Source: Bacteroidota bacterium (lineage in GTDB: Bacteria > Bacteroidota > Bacteroidia > B-17B0 > Aurantibacillaceae). From it: a stretch of DNA of 64,000 bases. Position numbers and translations under genes: made by a program. Of this stretch, positions 27,310 to 36,265 are shown in pieces. How positions within the stretch are numbered: the stretch's first letter is position 1; the number at the start of each line of letters is the position of its first letter. The notes below the pieces were generated by a model. The model ran no database searches and was not told the origin of the DNA. It saw only the letters and a program-made list of their open reading frames with translations. The stretch is from NCBI GenBank assembly GCA_013297775.1, contig JAAFIL010000001.1:61701-125700 (forward strand), in the 5' to 3' direction.

Positions 27310-27469
27310 TACCAATATCGGTTCTAAAAGATACAAGTTGAACCAGAATTATTTTTCTTTTAGGCGACGAAAAAATTATAGGCGTAGCAAGGCCTACGGG
27401 TATAATTTTTGAGGAAGTATAAGAGAAAAAGAAACTGGGTCAACGTATCTTTTAGAAATGATGTTGGTA
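27310..27469. repeat. 160-bp MITE-like palindrome, copy 1
   Basis: The ends TACCAATATCGGTTCTAAAA.. and ..TTTTAGAAATGATGTTGGTA form imperfect 25-bp terminal inverted repeats. Further inward, GTTGAACCAG pairs with CTGGGTCAAC, TTTTTCTTTTA with TAAGAGAAAAAG, and AAAAATTATA with TATAATTTTT around a GGCGTAG/CTACG tip. It is about 97% identical to the copy at 62245-62402. It forms part of the 449-bp gap between ahcY and the M43 protease gene. Confidence 0.87.
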
Positions 27470-27539
27470 TTAACTCATAGCAGTTCCTAACACGAATGCT
27501 TTATTCTAAATTCTTTTTTAAAACTTAGCACTAACCCTT

Positions 27540-27652
27540 CATTTTTTTCCTTTGCGAACTTTGCGCCTTTGCGCGCTATTGTGCGCATAACCCGCTTATT
27601 TAATTGAGTTATCCCCTTTATTCTAAAACCTCCTCTTTCCTGAAATTTGGTA
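27540..27652 (-). repeat. GCAAAGG repeat element with leader, minus orientation
   Basis: On the minus strand: a leader (TTCAGGAAAGAGGAGGTTTT then AGAATAAAGGGGATAACTCAA) followed by GCGCGCAAAGGCGCAAAG and TTCGCAAAGGAAAAA. It ends immediately after the M43 protease gene stop. It keeps the same leader-then-tandem order as copies at 15.0, 17.2 and 34.8 kb. Between it and the palindrome (27470-27539) I see nothing. Confidence 0.78.
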
Positions 27653-29770
27653 TTAATCAATTATAATTTTCTTAACCATTTTAAATCCATTAAAATCGCT
27701 CAATAAAAAATAAATACCCAAAGGAAGAAGCCCATTGGTTTCGATAGCAATGTGATGTGTACCCTGCGCATAAGGCGCGGTTGGTGCGCTCAGTACTGTC
27801 TTCCCTTCTATACTGGTTAAACACCAATTAATTTTGGTTGCTTCACTCAACGTAAACGCCATGTTAATTTTATCTTTTGCTGGATTTGGATAAACTTGAT
27901 ACGCGTGTGCTTGTGTCCATTCATTCACACCATTAGTAGTTGTAAAATTAATCTCATCTAAATACAAACGGTTGCCATAACCCGTTGTAGCATCTTCCTG
28001 AAAATAAAAACGCAAAGTAACATTGGGTTCACTTAACAAATTGTAATTATTCAAATTATTCGTTAAATCAAAAAACTTCCATTGCGTAGCAGTAGGAATA
28101 AATAAAGTACTGCTTACCCCTCCCGAACCATTGGCAAATGCATTCATATTAGGCACATAAATATCTTGCCAAGAGCCGCCACAATCTTTACTGGCTTGCA
28201 CTTTAAACACATCGGCATGTGTGGCGGTTTGCCGAGCATACGCATATTTAAACGTAAGGGTGGCGTTGTTGCTATTTAAAAAATCGAAAGAAGGACTTTG
28301 TAAAATTTCAACGGAATTATTCGGCGCATTCTCGCCATTAACAAACATACTTTGTACCCCTTGAGAACCTACAGCATTGGTGAGACTCCAAAATGCGAGG
28401 GTTGTATTTGGATTAAGAATAGACCAATTAATGGGTAATGTAGCGGCTTCAAAACTTTCGGCACTGGTGCTAGAAAAATTGGCAACCCCATTAACCGCCA
28501 CTACCACGCACGAGGCCGTTGACGAACCATTGCTATTAGCGGCTACACAACTAACGGTGTAAGTACCAACCGTATTAAAGGTTACCAACACATTAGCGGC
28601 ACTTGGGTTATTAATGCTGGCACCATTGCTTACACTCCATGTGTATAAAGTACTGTTGGCATTAGAAGTAAACGATTGAATGCTTAACGCAGTACCCGTG
28701 CAAACCGTGCGCGTTGCTGGAATAGAAAGCTCTACTAAAGGGATGCAGTTAGTAGTGCTACTTGTAATACCTGTGGCAGCTTGATTGGCTAAACTATATA
28801 AATTGTTTCGGTTATTCACCGTTGAGGTAAGACTAGCCAACATGCGTTGCGACTGCCCATTCGTAAACATTAGTTTACAGGGCGAGTAATCCATATAGTT
28901 TTGTATATTTTCAATAATGCCTGGGTTGCATACAATAGCGTTAGCGGGGTTATTACAATTTATAAACCCTTTCGTTATAGGTGTATCCGTTACCCCGTCA
29001 TCGCCACACGTAACGCCGGGTTGGTTGCTTGTACCCCAAATATGTTGTAAGTTAAACCAATGCCCTACCTCGTGAGTTAGCACCCTTGACGTTGTACCCG
29101 GATTACCCGTACCAATGCTGCCCACCATGTTGTGTAGGGTAACAATAACATCGGCCGAAACGGGTACCGGAACGCTGGGTAAAAACGTATAAGCCGTCGC
29201 TTGAATGTTTATACTGCGCACCACATATATATTCAGATACTTATCGCGCGGCCACGTGTAAGCAAAATAACTAAAGTTGTTGGCATCCCAAACGGTGTTT
29301 GGGTCATAGTGCCGAATGATTCCGTTAGTGCAATTGCCATTGGGGTCAATGCGTGCCAATTGAAAAGCAAATCTTACATTAGCAATGTTGTTGGTATAAG
29401 TACTAACTACACTACTCGTATCTGCATTTTGTTTTTGATAATCTCGGTTCAAAATGGCCACCTGATCTATAACTTGTGCATCAGAAATATTTTCGACACC
29501 TCCTAAATGCAAAATATGAAAAACAATTGGAATGGTGTAAAGCGGTGCCGCAGAAGCCATGGCTTTACTTTGTAAATCATTAGTTGGCACTGTTGGAATC
29601 TGTTGTTGATTTTTTATATAAGCTTCTAGCAATTCGGGATGCGCTTTTAACCAGTTTTCGGTTACAATTGTTTGACCGCACTTAAACCCTTCTTGGGCTT
29701 GCGCAACTAAGGTAAACACACATATACTAATAGATATACAGGCGTTTTTAAAAGTTAGATTTGTTTTCAT
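27653..29770 (-). CDS. Secreted M43 (pappalysin-like) zinc metalloprotease with T9SS type A tail
   Basis: A 705-residue protein. A signal peptide (1-25, LVAQA-Q) is followed by a pro-region, then the M43 catalytic domain with HEVGHWFNLQH at about residue 232 (zinc ligands and Glu) and the downstream NYMDYSPCKLMFTNGQSQRM Met-turn block (about 292). A PKD domain (about 350-430), a jelly-roll-like MAM/galactose-binding-like region (about 440-620) and a type A sorting domain (YQVYPNPAKDKINMAF to the C-terminus) follow. It would be exported by T9SS. The usual Gly of HExxHxxG is Asn. Confidence 0.92.
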   Translation of the reverse strand: MKTNLTFKNACISISICVFTLVAQAQEGFKCGQTIVTENWLKAHPELLEAYIKNQQQIPTVPTNDLQSKAMASAAPLYTIPIVFHILHLGGVENISDAQVIDQVAILNRDYQKQNADTSSVVSTYTNNIANVRFAFQLARIDPNGNCTNGIIRHYDPNTVWDANNFSYFAYTWPRDKYLNIYVVRSINIQATAYTFLPSVPVPVSADVIVTLHNMVGSIGTGNPGTTSRVLTHEVGHWFNLQHIWGTSNQPGVTCGDDGVTDTPITKGFINCNNPANAIVCNPGIIENIQNYMDYSPCKLMFTNGQSQRMLASLTSTVNNRNNLYSLANQAATGITSSTTNCIPLVELSIPATRTVCTGTALSIQSFTSNANSTLYTWSVSNGASINNPSAANVLVTFNTVGTYTVSCVAANSNGSSTASCVVVAVNGVANFSSTSAESFEAATLPINWSILNPNTTLAFWSLTNAVGSQGVQSMFVNGENAPNNSVEILQSPSFDFLNSNNATLTFKYAYARQTATHADVFKVQASKDCGGSWQDIYVPNMNAFANGSGGVSSTLFIPTATQWKFFDLTNNLNNYNLLSEPNVTLRFYFQEDATTGYGNRLYLDEINFTTTNGVNEWTQAHAYQVYPNPAKDKINMAFTLSEATKINWCLTSIEGKTVLSAPTAPYAQGTHHIAIETNGLLPLGIYFLLSDFNGFKMVKKIIID

Positions 29771-29788
29771 AATCCTCTATTTTTTTAA

Positions 29789-32269
29789 TTAAGATTTGAC
29801 ACGGTTCTGCTCACTCTCCGAACCATTGGTGGTGTGCCTTTGGCGTTTGTTTGTATTTTTACCAAAACGGTAACTAAAAGTAGCTGAAGCTACACGGCTA
29901 TCCATCACACTCGTCCAATTGGCATCGGTATCTTTTAAATTGTTAATGGTTCCTCTAATACGAATGCTATACAACACATCGCTAAGGCTCAGTTTAAAAC
30001 TACCCTTGTCTTTTAAGATTCGTTTTTGAACCCCCAATGTACCATGTCCATAATCGCCAAATGCAAATTGAGAATCAATTACATTCGATAAATATTCTAC
30101 ACTTACTTCAGCACTCCATCCCTTTTTTAAAACGATAGAATTGTTCACATTGATATACCAATACGTGCCACGTGCGTTGAGTGTTTCGGTATATAAGCGA
30201 CTGCGAAACTCAGCGTAAACCAATTCCGAATAGACACTTGTGGTTAACCACTTACTACATGGAATGGTTCCTTCTACCGAAAGGTTATACAGTTCGCTAC
30301 TACCAATATTGCCGGGTCTGCTGTAATAAATACCATTATTGATTTCGATAGTTTCCTGAATTTTATCTACTATTTTACTGTAAGTAAATGTGGTGGTGAA
30401 CGCATTTTTAAAGGTATAAGCTAAAGCCGCATTGTGCGTAAATGTTGGCCGTAAATAAGGATTACCCGCATAAAAAGTATATTGATCAAGTGGACTTACA
30501 AACGGATTCAAATCTTTATAAAACGCACGGTCTATTCGACGACCATAATTGATGCTCCATACATGTTTAGCCGCTGAGTCCATTTTATACGTTACAAATA
30601 AAGTGGGGAATAGATTGTGATAATCGCGATTAAACGTTGATCCCGGAATAAGTACATTGCCCAATTGCTTTCCTTTTAATACCGTTGACTCAAAACGCAA
30701 GCCCCCTTGCACATCTAAACGTTTAAAGCTTTTAGTATAATTAATGTACGCCGCATTAATCCACTCGTCGTATAAAAATTGATTACTTAATGCGTAATTA
30801 ATGGCTGTTATACCATTCAAGGTTTTAGTATAGTTTGCTTCATTATCGGTTTGTGTAAACGCAGATTTAACCCCTGCATCTAATTTACCCGTTGTACCTA
30901 AAGGTTGCGTGTAATCACTTTTTAAGGCGTAAATATTTATGCCCACGGGCGATTGTCCATTTTGTTGATCTTGATACACAATATTTCCATCTGGAATTTT
31001 AGTAGTGTTTTTAAACGTTTGATTTAAAACTAGTGTATAAGGCACATAATCGGCATCGAAGGTGAGTTGTTTACCCATGGAATCTATTTGGTGACGAAGG
31101 TTTAAATTAAACGTTCCATTGGTGAGTTTATTTTTATCGCGGTTATCGGCAATCACAATAGCATTGAGTTGAAAAGCAGAATCGAGTAAATTCGCATAAT
31201 TGTATTTGCTCACATCCGATTGATTGAGTAAGCCTTTAACACTAACACCAAGTGTTGTTTTAGGAGAGAGGTAATAATCGGCCGCTAGTTTGGCGGTGTA
31301 AGCATTGCTACCAATTTTAATATATGTATTTTGATTAAATAAACTGCTGGTTGTTTCATCTACTTTTTTGTAGCGGCGGTAAATATTCAAATCTTGAAAA
31401 CGGTTAACGGTGTTATAGCTGACATTCGAGAAGATTGAAAATTTTTGAGTCGTATAATTCAACATAAAGTTATCGGTGCTGCGCGCATAACGCCCTTGCG
31501 CGTAGTTTAAACTCACATTGCCATTAATACCCTTTAATTTTGTTTTTTTAGTTCGGATGTTGATGATACCTGCGTTTCCGGCGGCTTCGTAGTGGGCAGG
31601 CGGGTTAGGCATCAACTCAAATTGTTTTACTGATGCGGCGGGTATCGAACGTAAATAATTTTCGAGTTCTGTACTGGTTAAGTAAGTGGGTTTATCATCA
31701 ATTAAAACCAATACTCCAGCTTTACCTTTTAATTTTATATTTCCATTTTGATCAACTTGCACGCCTGGTGCCTTTGCCAAAACATCTAAAGCACTACTGC
31801 CCGCCGCCGAAATAAGTCCTTCTGGGTTAATGATGGTGCGATCAGCTTTGCGTTCAACAAACGCCACCTTGGTGCTAACAGTTACTTCTTGTAAGGTTTT
31901 ACTTGCTAAATATAAAGTGATAGGGGCCAAAAGTAAAGGTGTATTTAAACTATCTAAAATCAATACCTCGCTAATATAATTAGCATATCCAATTTGCGTA
32001 ACTAAAATTTTTACCGAATCGTTTTTGAAACTGTTGAGTTCAAACGTACCGTTAGATTCTGTAAAACTCATTTTAATAAGTGCATTGGTTTTATAGTGCA
32101 TCAACGAAATAACAGCCTCACCCAAAGGTTTAGCCATCGAGTCTTGCACCAAACCTCTTATTGTTTTAGATGTGCTTAACTGTGCCGTTGTATTAAACGT
32201 TAGTAAAACGCAAAACAGTACTAAGCCTCGTCTTTTTAGCGAGCCAACTAGTTGGTAAACTATAAACAT
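29789..32269 (-). CDS. TonB-dependent receptor / outer-membrane beta-barrel family protein
   Basis: An 826-residue outer-membrane protein. Signal peptide (about 1-29), a CarboxypepD_reg-like domain (about 35-120, GLVQDSMAKPLGEAVISL), a plug domain (about 135-245, with KGKAGVLVLIDDKPTYL and AGNAGIINIRTKK), then a barrel of the OMP_b-brl_3 type (RRIDRAFYKDLNPFVSPLDQ is typical). Substrate is unknown. It starts 5 bp after the PDZ-hydrolase gene, so the two are co-expressed. Confidence 0.9.
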   Translation of the reverse strand: MFIVYQLVGSLKRRGLVLFCVLLTFNTTAQLSTSKTIRGLVQDSMAKPLGEAVISLMHYKTNALIKMSFTESNGTFELNSFKNDSVKILVTQIGYANYISEVLILDSLNTPLLLAPITLYLASKTLQEVTVSTKVAFVERKADRTIINPEGLISAAGSSALDVLAKAPGVQVDQNGNIKLKGKAGVLVLIDDKPTYLTSTELENYLRSIPAASVKQFELMPNPPAHYEAAGNAGIINIRTKKTKLKGINGNVSLNYAQGRYARSTDNFMLNYTTQKFSIFSNVSYNTVNRFQDLNIYRRYKKVDETTSSLFNQNTYIKIGSNAYTAKLAADYYLSPKTTLGVSVKGLLNQSDVSKYNYANLLDSAFQLNAIVIADNRDKNKLTNGTFNLNLRHQIDSMGKQLTFDADYVPYTLVLNQTFKNTTKIPDGNIVYQDQQNGQSPVGINIYALKSDYTQPLGTTGKLDAGVKSAFTQTDNEANYTKTLNGITAINYALSNQFLYDEWINAAYINYTKSFKRLDVQGGLRFESTVLKGKQLGNVLIPGSTFNRDYHNLFPTLFVTYKMDSAAKHVWSINYGRRIDRAFYKDLNPFVSPLDQYTFYAGNPYLRPTFTHNAALAYTFKNAFTTTFTYSKIVDKIQETIEINNGIYYSRPGNIGSSELYNLSVEGTIPCSKWLTTSVYSELVYAEFRSRLYTETLNARGTYWYINVNNSIVLKKGWSAEVSVEYLSNVIDSQFAFGDYGHGTLGVQKRILKDKGSFKLSLSDVLYSIRIRGTINNLKDTDANWTSVMDSRVASATFSYRFGKNTNKRQRHTTNGSESEQNRVKS

Positions 32270-32274
32270 TAGAG

Positions 32275-33663
32275 TTAAAGTGTTTTCGTTAATTTATCCG
32301 TCATCCACTTACAGACGTCATCAAATAATTTATAATTAAAGTGTTCTTGAGCCATGGCTTCATAAGCTAAAGGATTACGCTGCATTTGCACATATTCGGC
32401 CATGGTGCCTATTTCTTGAAAAGTATGATTTGTTTTAGGAACAAATAAATACGTGCCTTTGCCAGGATGAACTTCGTTTACATAATTCGCAATGGCAATA
32501 TGATCATCGGGGTGTATGGCGGCAATATCGGCTTCTCCATAAACAGTTAACACATGCGATTTAGTGTTTCGCCAAGCCATTGCCGAATTGTGTTGATTAA
32601 TTTCTTTATGAAACTGTAGGCTGCGCCCTGCTATGGCTTGTTTTGTTGTAGGATTGTATTCCAACAATTGCTGCATGACACTTAGGTTCGTTTTGTTTTT
32701 TAAAAATTCGGTGAGGGGCTTTTGCCCGTAAAAAAATTCATAAAAAATCGGTTTCAAATTTTCAATTCTTTGGCGCAATGTAGCCAAATCTTTTCCCATG
32801 ATTTGGTCTTGTATGGTAAATACATCTACCAAATATTCACTCCACGGTTTTAAACCAGCACCATAAATAATAACCCCTTTGGGTTGAAAGGTTTGTGCAA
32901 TAAATGGTGCTGAAATCCCACCTAAGGAATGTCCGAAAATAAAAATCTGTGTGGTATCTATATCTTTTTGTTGCAATAAATTTTTATAGCCTGCTTTAAA
33001 AATAGATAGCTCTAAACTAAATCCTGCTTCTTCGCAGGGGCAAGTGTTGTAATTATCGCCCATGCCTGGCTTCTCAACGCAATAAACGGCATACCCTCTG
33101 TTAACCACAGCTTCCATAGCCAAGCGGGTTGGGTCTTTGGGCTGCATATTATCGAGCGAGTAACACGAAATACCTTGCACAAAATAAACAGTACCTAATG
33201 GCTTTTTATTTTTTGGTTTACGATAAATACTGCGTACAAAACCTTTGTCGTAAGCAAATTCACCATATACAATCTCCATGTCAGGATGTTGATCGAAGGG
33301 CTTGGCCATAACATTAGCATTTAATTGCATGGCTTGTTCATTACGAATTAAATTAACTTTAATGGGTTCACCTTCTCTTAATTGTCGGGCTTGTTTTATT
33401 AAATCGCTTGCACTTAAAATAGGTGTATTATTTATAGCCGTAATTAAATCGCAGGCTTCTAATTTTAATACCTGCGCTGTACTTGCCGGAAAAATAGCTT
33501 TTAGTAAAGCCCCTTTATTTGTTTTTAAACGAAGAGTTTTAGTTAAGCTATCGCTAATTGTAGAGTATAAACTTACACCCAAAGTCCCTTTGCGCTTTAT
33601 GTTTTGTGCTTGACTTAATTCGATACAAATTAATGAAAGCAAGAGTATATACGATTTTTTCAT
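32275..33663 (-). CDS. Secreted alpha/beta hydrolase with N-terminal PDZ domain
   Basis: About 462 residues from ATG 33663, chosen because it gives the signal peptide MKKSYILLLSLICIELSQA-Q; an ATG 15 bp upstream is less likely. A PDZ-like domain (about 25-115) precedes an alpha/beta hydrolase fold with nucleophile elbow GHSLGG (about 245), acid VYGEAD and His in KTNHTF, a complete triad. Related proteins are serine aminopeptidase or acyl esterase types. It may process a substrate taken up by the TonB-dependent receptor just downstream, by inference from operon context. Confidence 0.86.
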   Translation of the reverse strand: MKKSYILLLSLICIELSQAQNIKRKGTLGVSLYSTISDSLTKTLRLKTNKGALLKAIFPASTAQVLKLEACDLITAINNTPILSASDLIKQARQLREGEPIKVNLIRNEQAMQLNANVMAKPFDQHPDMEIVYGEFAYDKGFVRSIYRKPKNKKPLGTVYFVQGISCYSLDNMQPKDPTRLAMEAVVNRGYAVYCVEKPGMGDNYNTCPCEEAGFSLELSIFKAGYKNLLQQKDIDTTQIFIFGHSLGGISAPFIAQTFQPKGVIIYGAGLKPWSEYLVDVFTIQDQIMGKDLATLRQRIENLKPIFYEFFYGQKPLTEFLKNKTNLSVMQQLLEYNPTTKQAIAGRSLQFHKEINQHNSAMAWRNTKSHVLTVYGEADIAAIHPDDHIAIANYVNEVHPGKGTYLFVPKTNHTFQEIGTMAEYVQMQRNPLAYEAMAQEHFNYKLFDDVCKWMTDKLTKTL

Positions 33664-33734
33664 AGAAGTAATATTCAAAAGTAGTGTGTAAAACGGCTAA
33701 AACCTTTGTCAATTGTTGCTATTTTAAACCGAGA

Positions 33735-33810
33735 TAAACAGTTTAAATCTTAGTGAAAGACAAACGCTGCAAGGCGCAGGTTTTATTTTATAATAGATTT
33801 CAACTGTTTA
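33735..33810. repeat. 76-bp element with 16-bp terminal inverted repeats
   Basis: TAAACAGTTTAAATCT at the left and AGATTTCAACTGTTTA at the right are inverted repeats with one mismatch; between them lie AGTGAAAGACAAACGC and AAGGCGCAGGTT, shared with the longer relative at 15157-15313. Part of the 463-bp gap upstream of the PDZ-hydrolase. Confidence 0.75.
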
Positions 33811-33862
33811 TTCCATCTAACTCATTTTTTAAGCGTTTCTTAATTCCTCTTTCCCCCCGTCA

Positions 33863-33990
33863 TTGTTTGAGCGTTAGCGGAAACGAGGACAGGCTAAAAC
33901 GGGCGTTTGTAACGCCCACACCATCATTTTATCTGCGTTACAAACGCAGTTCTCAAACGTCCTCGTTACGCTTCGCTAAACAAGGACGAG
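33863..33990. repeat. REPIN-like double-hairpin element
   Basis: Two perfect 7-bp-stem hairpins, GGGCGTTTGTAACGCCC (33901-33917) and CTGCGTTACAAACGCAG (33933-33949), are themselves complementary over 13 bases. They are flanked by an outer inverted repeat: TTGTTTGAGCGTTAGCGG.. AACGAGGAC (33863-33890) against GTCCTCGTTACGCTTCGCTA (33959-33978). This arrangement of paired REP-type hairpins is like REPINs moved by RAYT transposases; no RAYT gene is in the window. A spurious ORF runs across it. 33991-34126 holds nothing recognised. Confidence 0.75.
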
Positions 33991-34126
33991 ATAAGGGATT
34001 AACCCGTAAATAGATGTGCCTCATAAAATGTGGAAAGAAAACAAAGGAAGAAATGAAAATTTTTGCATCTATTAGTGTCAAAAGTGATTAAACCATTTGA
34101 ACTTGTTTGCTGCTAAACGATAACGT

Positions 34127-34513
34127 TTACTTCCACTGCTGTTTTACTTTATACTTTTTGAGTCCTTTATCGCGGGTAATCAAAACTAATTTTTCAGAAA
34201 TTGCTTGAGAAATGATAAGTCGGTCAAAAGGGTCACCGTGATGATTAGGTAGCGTTGAAAGTATATGGAGATGATTGTAATTTATCTGAATAATTTCGAT
34301 TTGATTTCGGTCAGCATAATCATATAACTCGCTAAGAGAAAGGTTTAACTCTAGCTTACCAAGTTGCTTTTTGATTGTGATTTCCCATAAACTAGCAACA
34401 CTAAGAAAACAAGGTTGACTTATATCCATAATCTGCCTACGAACTAAAGTTGGTAATTTTTTGTTACCTGATATAAACCATAAAAAGGCGTGCGTATCAA
34501 GCAAGAAAGCCAT
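34127..34513 (-). CDS. PIN-domain toxin, VapC family
   Basis: A 128-residue PIN nuclease. Acidic residues of the active site are visible: Asp6 in LLDTHAFLWF, Glu in SVASLWEITIK (about 45), Asp in GDPFDRLIISQA (about 97-101) and Asp in LITRDKGLKKY near the C-terminus. VapC toxins cleave RNA, usually tRNA or rRNA. Its ATG shares a base with the antitoxin stop, the usual toxin-antitoxin layout. Confidence 0.9.
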   Translation of the reverse strand: MAFLLDTHAFLWFISGNKKLPTLVRRQIMDISQPCFLSVASLWEITIKKQLGKLELNLSLSELYDYADRNQIEIIQINYNHLHILSTLPNHHGDPFDRLIISQAISEKLVLITRDKGLKKYKVKQQWK

Positions 34514-34716
34514 TACTGGTATCTTTGAAATTCATCCAATGGCTCATCAAAATCGTCCGATAGTTTTATTTTCCCTTTTGCATACCCAAACTCGCGTACC
34601 TTAAGTGTGGGTTTTGCTTTAGATTTCTTTTTCAGAAACTCAACAAAATCCGCAACTTCATCTCGCAATGTCTTTGGTAAAGAATTTATTTCTGTTTTCA
34701 AAGAAGTATTCGTCAT
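34513..34716 (-). CDS. Antitoxin, DUF2281-like, partner of the VapC toxin
   Basis: A 67-residue protein with the N-terminal amphipathic LPKTLRDEVADFVEFLKKK typical of DUF2281 antitoxins, then a flexible C-terminal part (GYAKGKIKLSDDFDEPLDEF) that wraps the toxin. The reading order antitoxin then toxin with one-base overlap supports the pair. The PIN gene identifies the system; the antitoxin family is by pattern. Confidence 0.85.
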   Translation of the reverse strand: MTNTSLKTEINSLPKTLRDEVADFVEFLKKKSKAKPTLKVREFGYAKGKIKLSDDFDEPLDEFQRYQ

Positions 34717-34779
34717 GTATTAAATTTACTAATAAAAATTGAATTTTTAAATATTCAAATACCTTAGTTAATTGAAATT

Positions 34780-34900
34780 AAACCGTAATGTTAAGAAAGA
34801 GGGACTTTAGAATAAAGGAGATAACTCGATTAGATACTATAATATATGCAAAATAGCAAACAAAGGCGCAGAGTTCGCAAAGGAAGAAATTAAGTTTTAA
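34780..34900 (+). repeat. GCAAAGG repeat element with leader, copy near vapBC
   Basis: A leader TTAAGAAAGAGGGACTTTAG plus AATAAAGGAGATAACTCGAT, then AGCAAACAAAGGCGCAGAG and TTCGCAAAGGAAGAAATTAA. It fills the gap between the antitoxin gene and acylphosphatase (34717-34912). The leader matches those at 14.98, 17.2 and 27.6 kb. Confidence 0.78.
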
Positions 34901-34912
34901 TACTTAATGTTA

Positions 34913-35197
34913 CTAGCGTTTTATTTCGAAAGTGCTGTAATGTTTTAATTCACCAGCTTCGGCAATAACTTCGGTTACTTTGGCTAGCAATGGTCCTGTA
35001 TGGCACCATTCAATCAAAGCATTCACCTGTTCTTCGGTACCTTCACATTCAATATACACATCGCCCGAGTGTAGGTTTTTAACTAATCCAGTTAAGTTGA
35101 GGGCATGGGCTTTAGCTTGCGTTGCAAAACGATACGATACGCCTTGTACTGTTCCTTTTACAAGAATATTGTAATGAAGCAAAATTGCAGATTTCAT
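34913..35197 (-). CDS. Acylphosphatase
   Basis: A 94-residue protein hydrolysing acyl phosphates. The catalytic region is VKGTVQGVSYRFATQAKA (residues 13-30, with the phosphate-binding Arg) and the Asn is in GLVKNLHSGDVYIECEG. The GVGFR of most members is GVSYR here. It follows the UXS-like gene by 12 bp and is probably the last gene of that operon. Confidence 0.92.
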   Translation of the reverse strand: MKSAILLHYNILVKGTVQGVSYRFATQAKAHALNLTGLVKNLHSGDVYIECEGTEEQVNALIEWCHTGPLLAKVTEVIAEAGELKHYSTFEIKR

Positions 35198-35209
35198 GGA
35201 GATTACACC

Positions 35210-36187
35210 CTAACTAAAACTACGGTGTTCGGTTTTATACAATTCATCTTTACTTAACGATTTAAAATAGTCGAATGTTATTTTCAAGCCTTCAGCACGG
35301 TTTACTTTTGGTGCCCAATTTAGTAAGGCGTTGGCTTTCGTTATATCCGGACGACGTTGTTTAGGATCGTCTTTAGGCAAAGGTAAACTAATCAATTTTT
35401 GATTAGCCCCTGTTAGCTTTAGAATTTCTTCTCCAAATTCTTTAATCGTAATTTCATCGGGATTACCAATGTTTACTGGCAAATGGTAATCGCTGAGTAA
35501 CAAGCGATAAATGCCTTCTACTAAATCGTCCACAAAACAAAAACTACGTGTTTGGCTTCCGTCGCCAAACATAGTAAGGTCTTCGCCACGTAAAGCCTGG
35601 CCAATGAACGCTGGTAACACACGCCCATCGTTTAAACGCATACGTGGGCCATACGTGTTAAAGATGCGTACAATGCGCGTTTCGAGTCCATGCGCATCGT
35701 GATAGGCCATGGTTAAGGCTTCCATAAATCGTTTGGCTTCATCGTAACAACCGCGGGGACCCACGGGGTTTACATTTCCCCAATACGATTCGTCTTGTGG
35801 ATGCACATGCGGGTCGCCATACACCTCGCTAGTGGAGGCTACCAATACCCGTGCGTGTTTAACTTTTGCCAAACCTAATACATTGTGTGTACCAAGCGAC
35901 GATACTTTTAAAGTTTGAATAGGAATTTTTAAATAATCAATGGGCGATGCAGGCGATGCAAAATGCAAAATATAATCGAGTTGACCCGGAACATGAATAA
36001 ATTTAGAAACATCGTGATGGTAAAATTCAAAACTAGATAGTTTAAAAAGATGTTCAATATTTTTTAGATCGCCCGTTATCAAATTATCCATTCCAACCAC
36101 GGCGTAACCTTCTTTAATAAATCGGTCGCAAAGGTGAGACCCTAAAAAGCCCGCTGCTCCTGTAATTAAGACACGTTTCAATTTCAT
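35210..36187 (-). CDS. UDP-glucuronate decarboxylase-like SDR (UDP-xylose synthase type)
   Basis: A 325-residue extended short-chain dehydrogenase/reductase. It has [13 protein letters not shown] (NAD binding), [10 protein letters not shown] (Ser), [11 protein letters not shown] (catalytic Tyr-x-x-x-Lys), [10 protein letters not shown] and [11 protein letters not shown], matching UXS more than epimerases. With ugd in the same operon this would convert UDP-glucose via UDP-glucuronate to UDP-xylose for surface glycans. A 78-bp gap separates it from the upstream TOPRIM gene, larger than the other gaps of the operon. Confidence 0.9.
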   Translation of the reverse strand: MKLKRVLITGAAGFLGSHLCDRFIKEGYAVVGMDNLITGDLKNIEHLFKLSSFEFYHHDVSKFIHVPGQLDYILHFASPASPIDYLKIPIQTLKVSSLGTHNVLGLAKVKHARVLVASTSEVYGDPHVHPQDESYWGNVNPVGPRGCYDEAKRFMEALTMAYHDAHGLETRIVRIFNTYGPRMRLNDGRVLPAFIGQALRGEDLTMFGDGSQTRSFCFVDDLVEGIYRLLLSDYHLPVNIGNPDEITIKEFGEEILKLTGANQKLISLPLPKDDPKQRRPDITKANALLNWAPKVNRAEGLKITFDYFKSLSKDELYKTEHRSFS

Positions 36188-36265
36188 TTTACTATTTAAT
36201 TTTTCTTGTCAATTTTATTATTTTAAAGGAGGTCATTGCCATACTTAGTTTTGAGATGTAAGCTA

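Noticed and set aside
33753..34013. 86-residue plus-strand ORF
   Set aside because: It runs through the 76-bp element and the REPIN-like hairpins, with no family similarity; a product of repeat sequence.
36223..36232. AAAGGAGGTC Shine-Dalgarno-like sequence
   Set aside because: It is on the plus strand where no gene follows, and Bacteroidota rarely use such sites.
36188..36265. Possible promoter between the TOPRIM and UXS-like genes
   Set aside because: The 78-bp gap is AT-rich, but I could not find a convincing TTG-TAnnTTTG pair on the minus strand, so no promoter is called.
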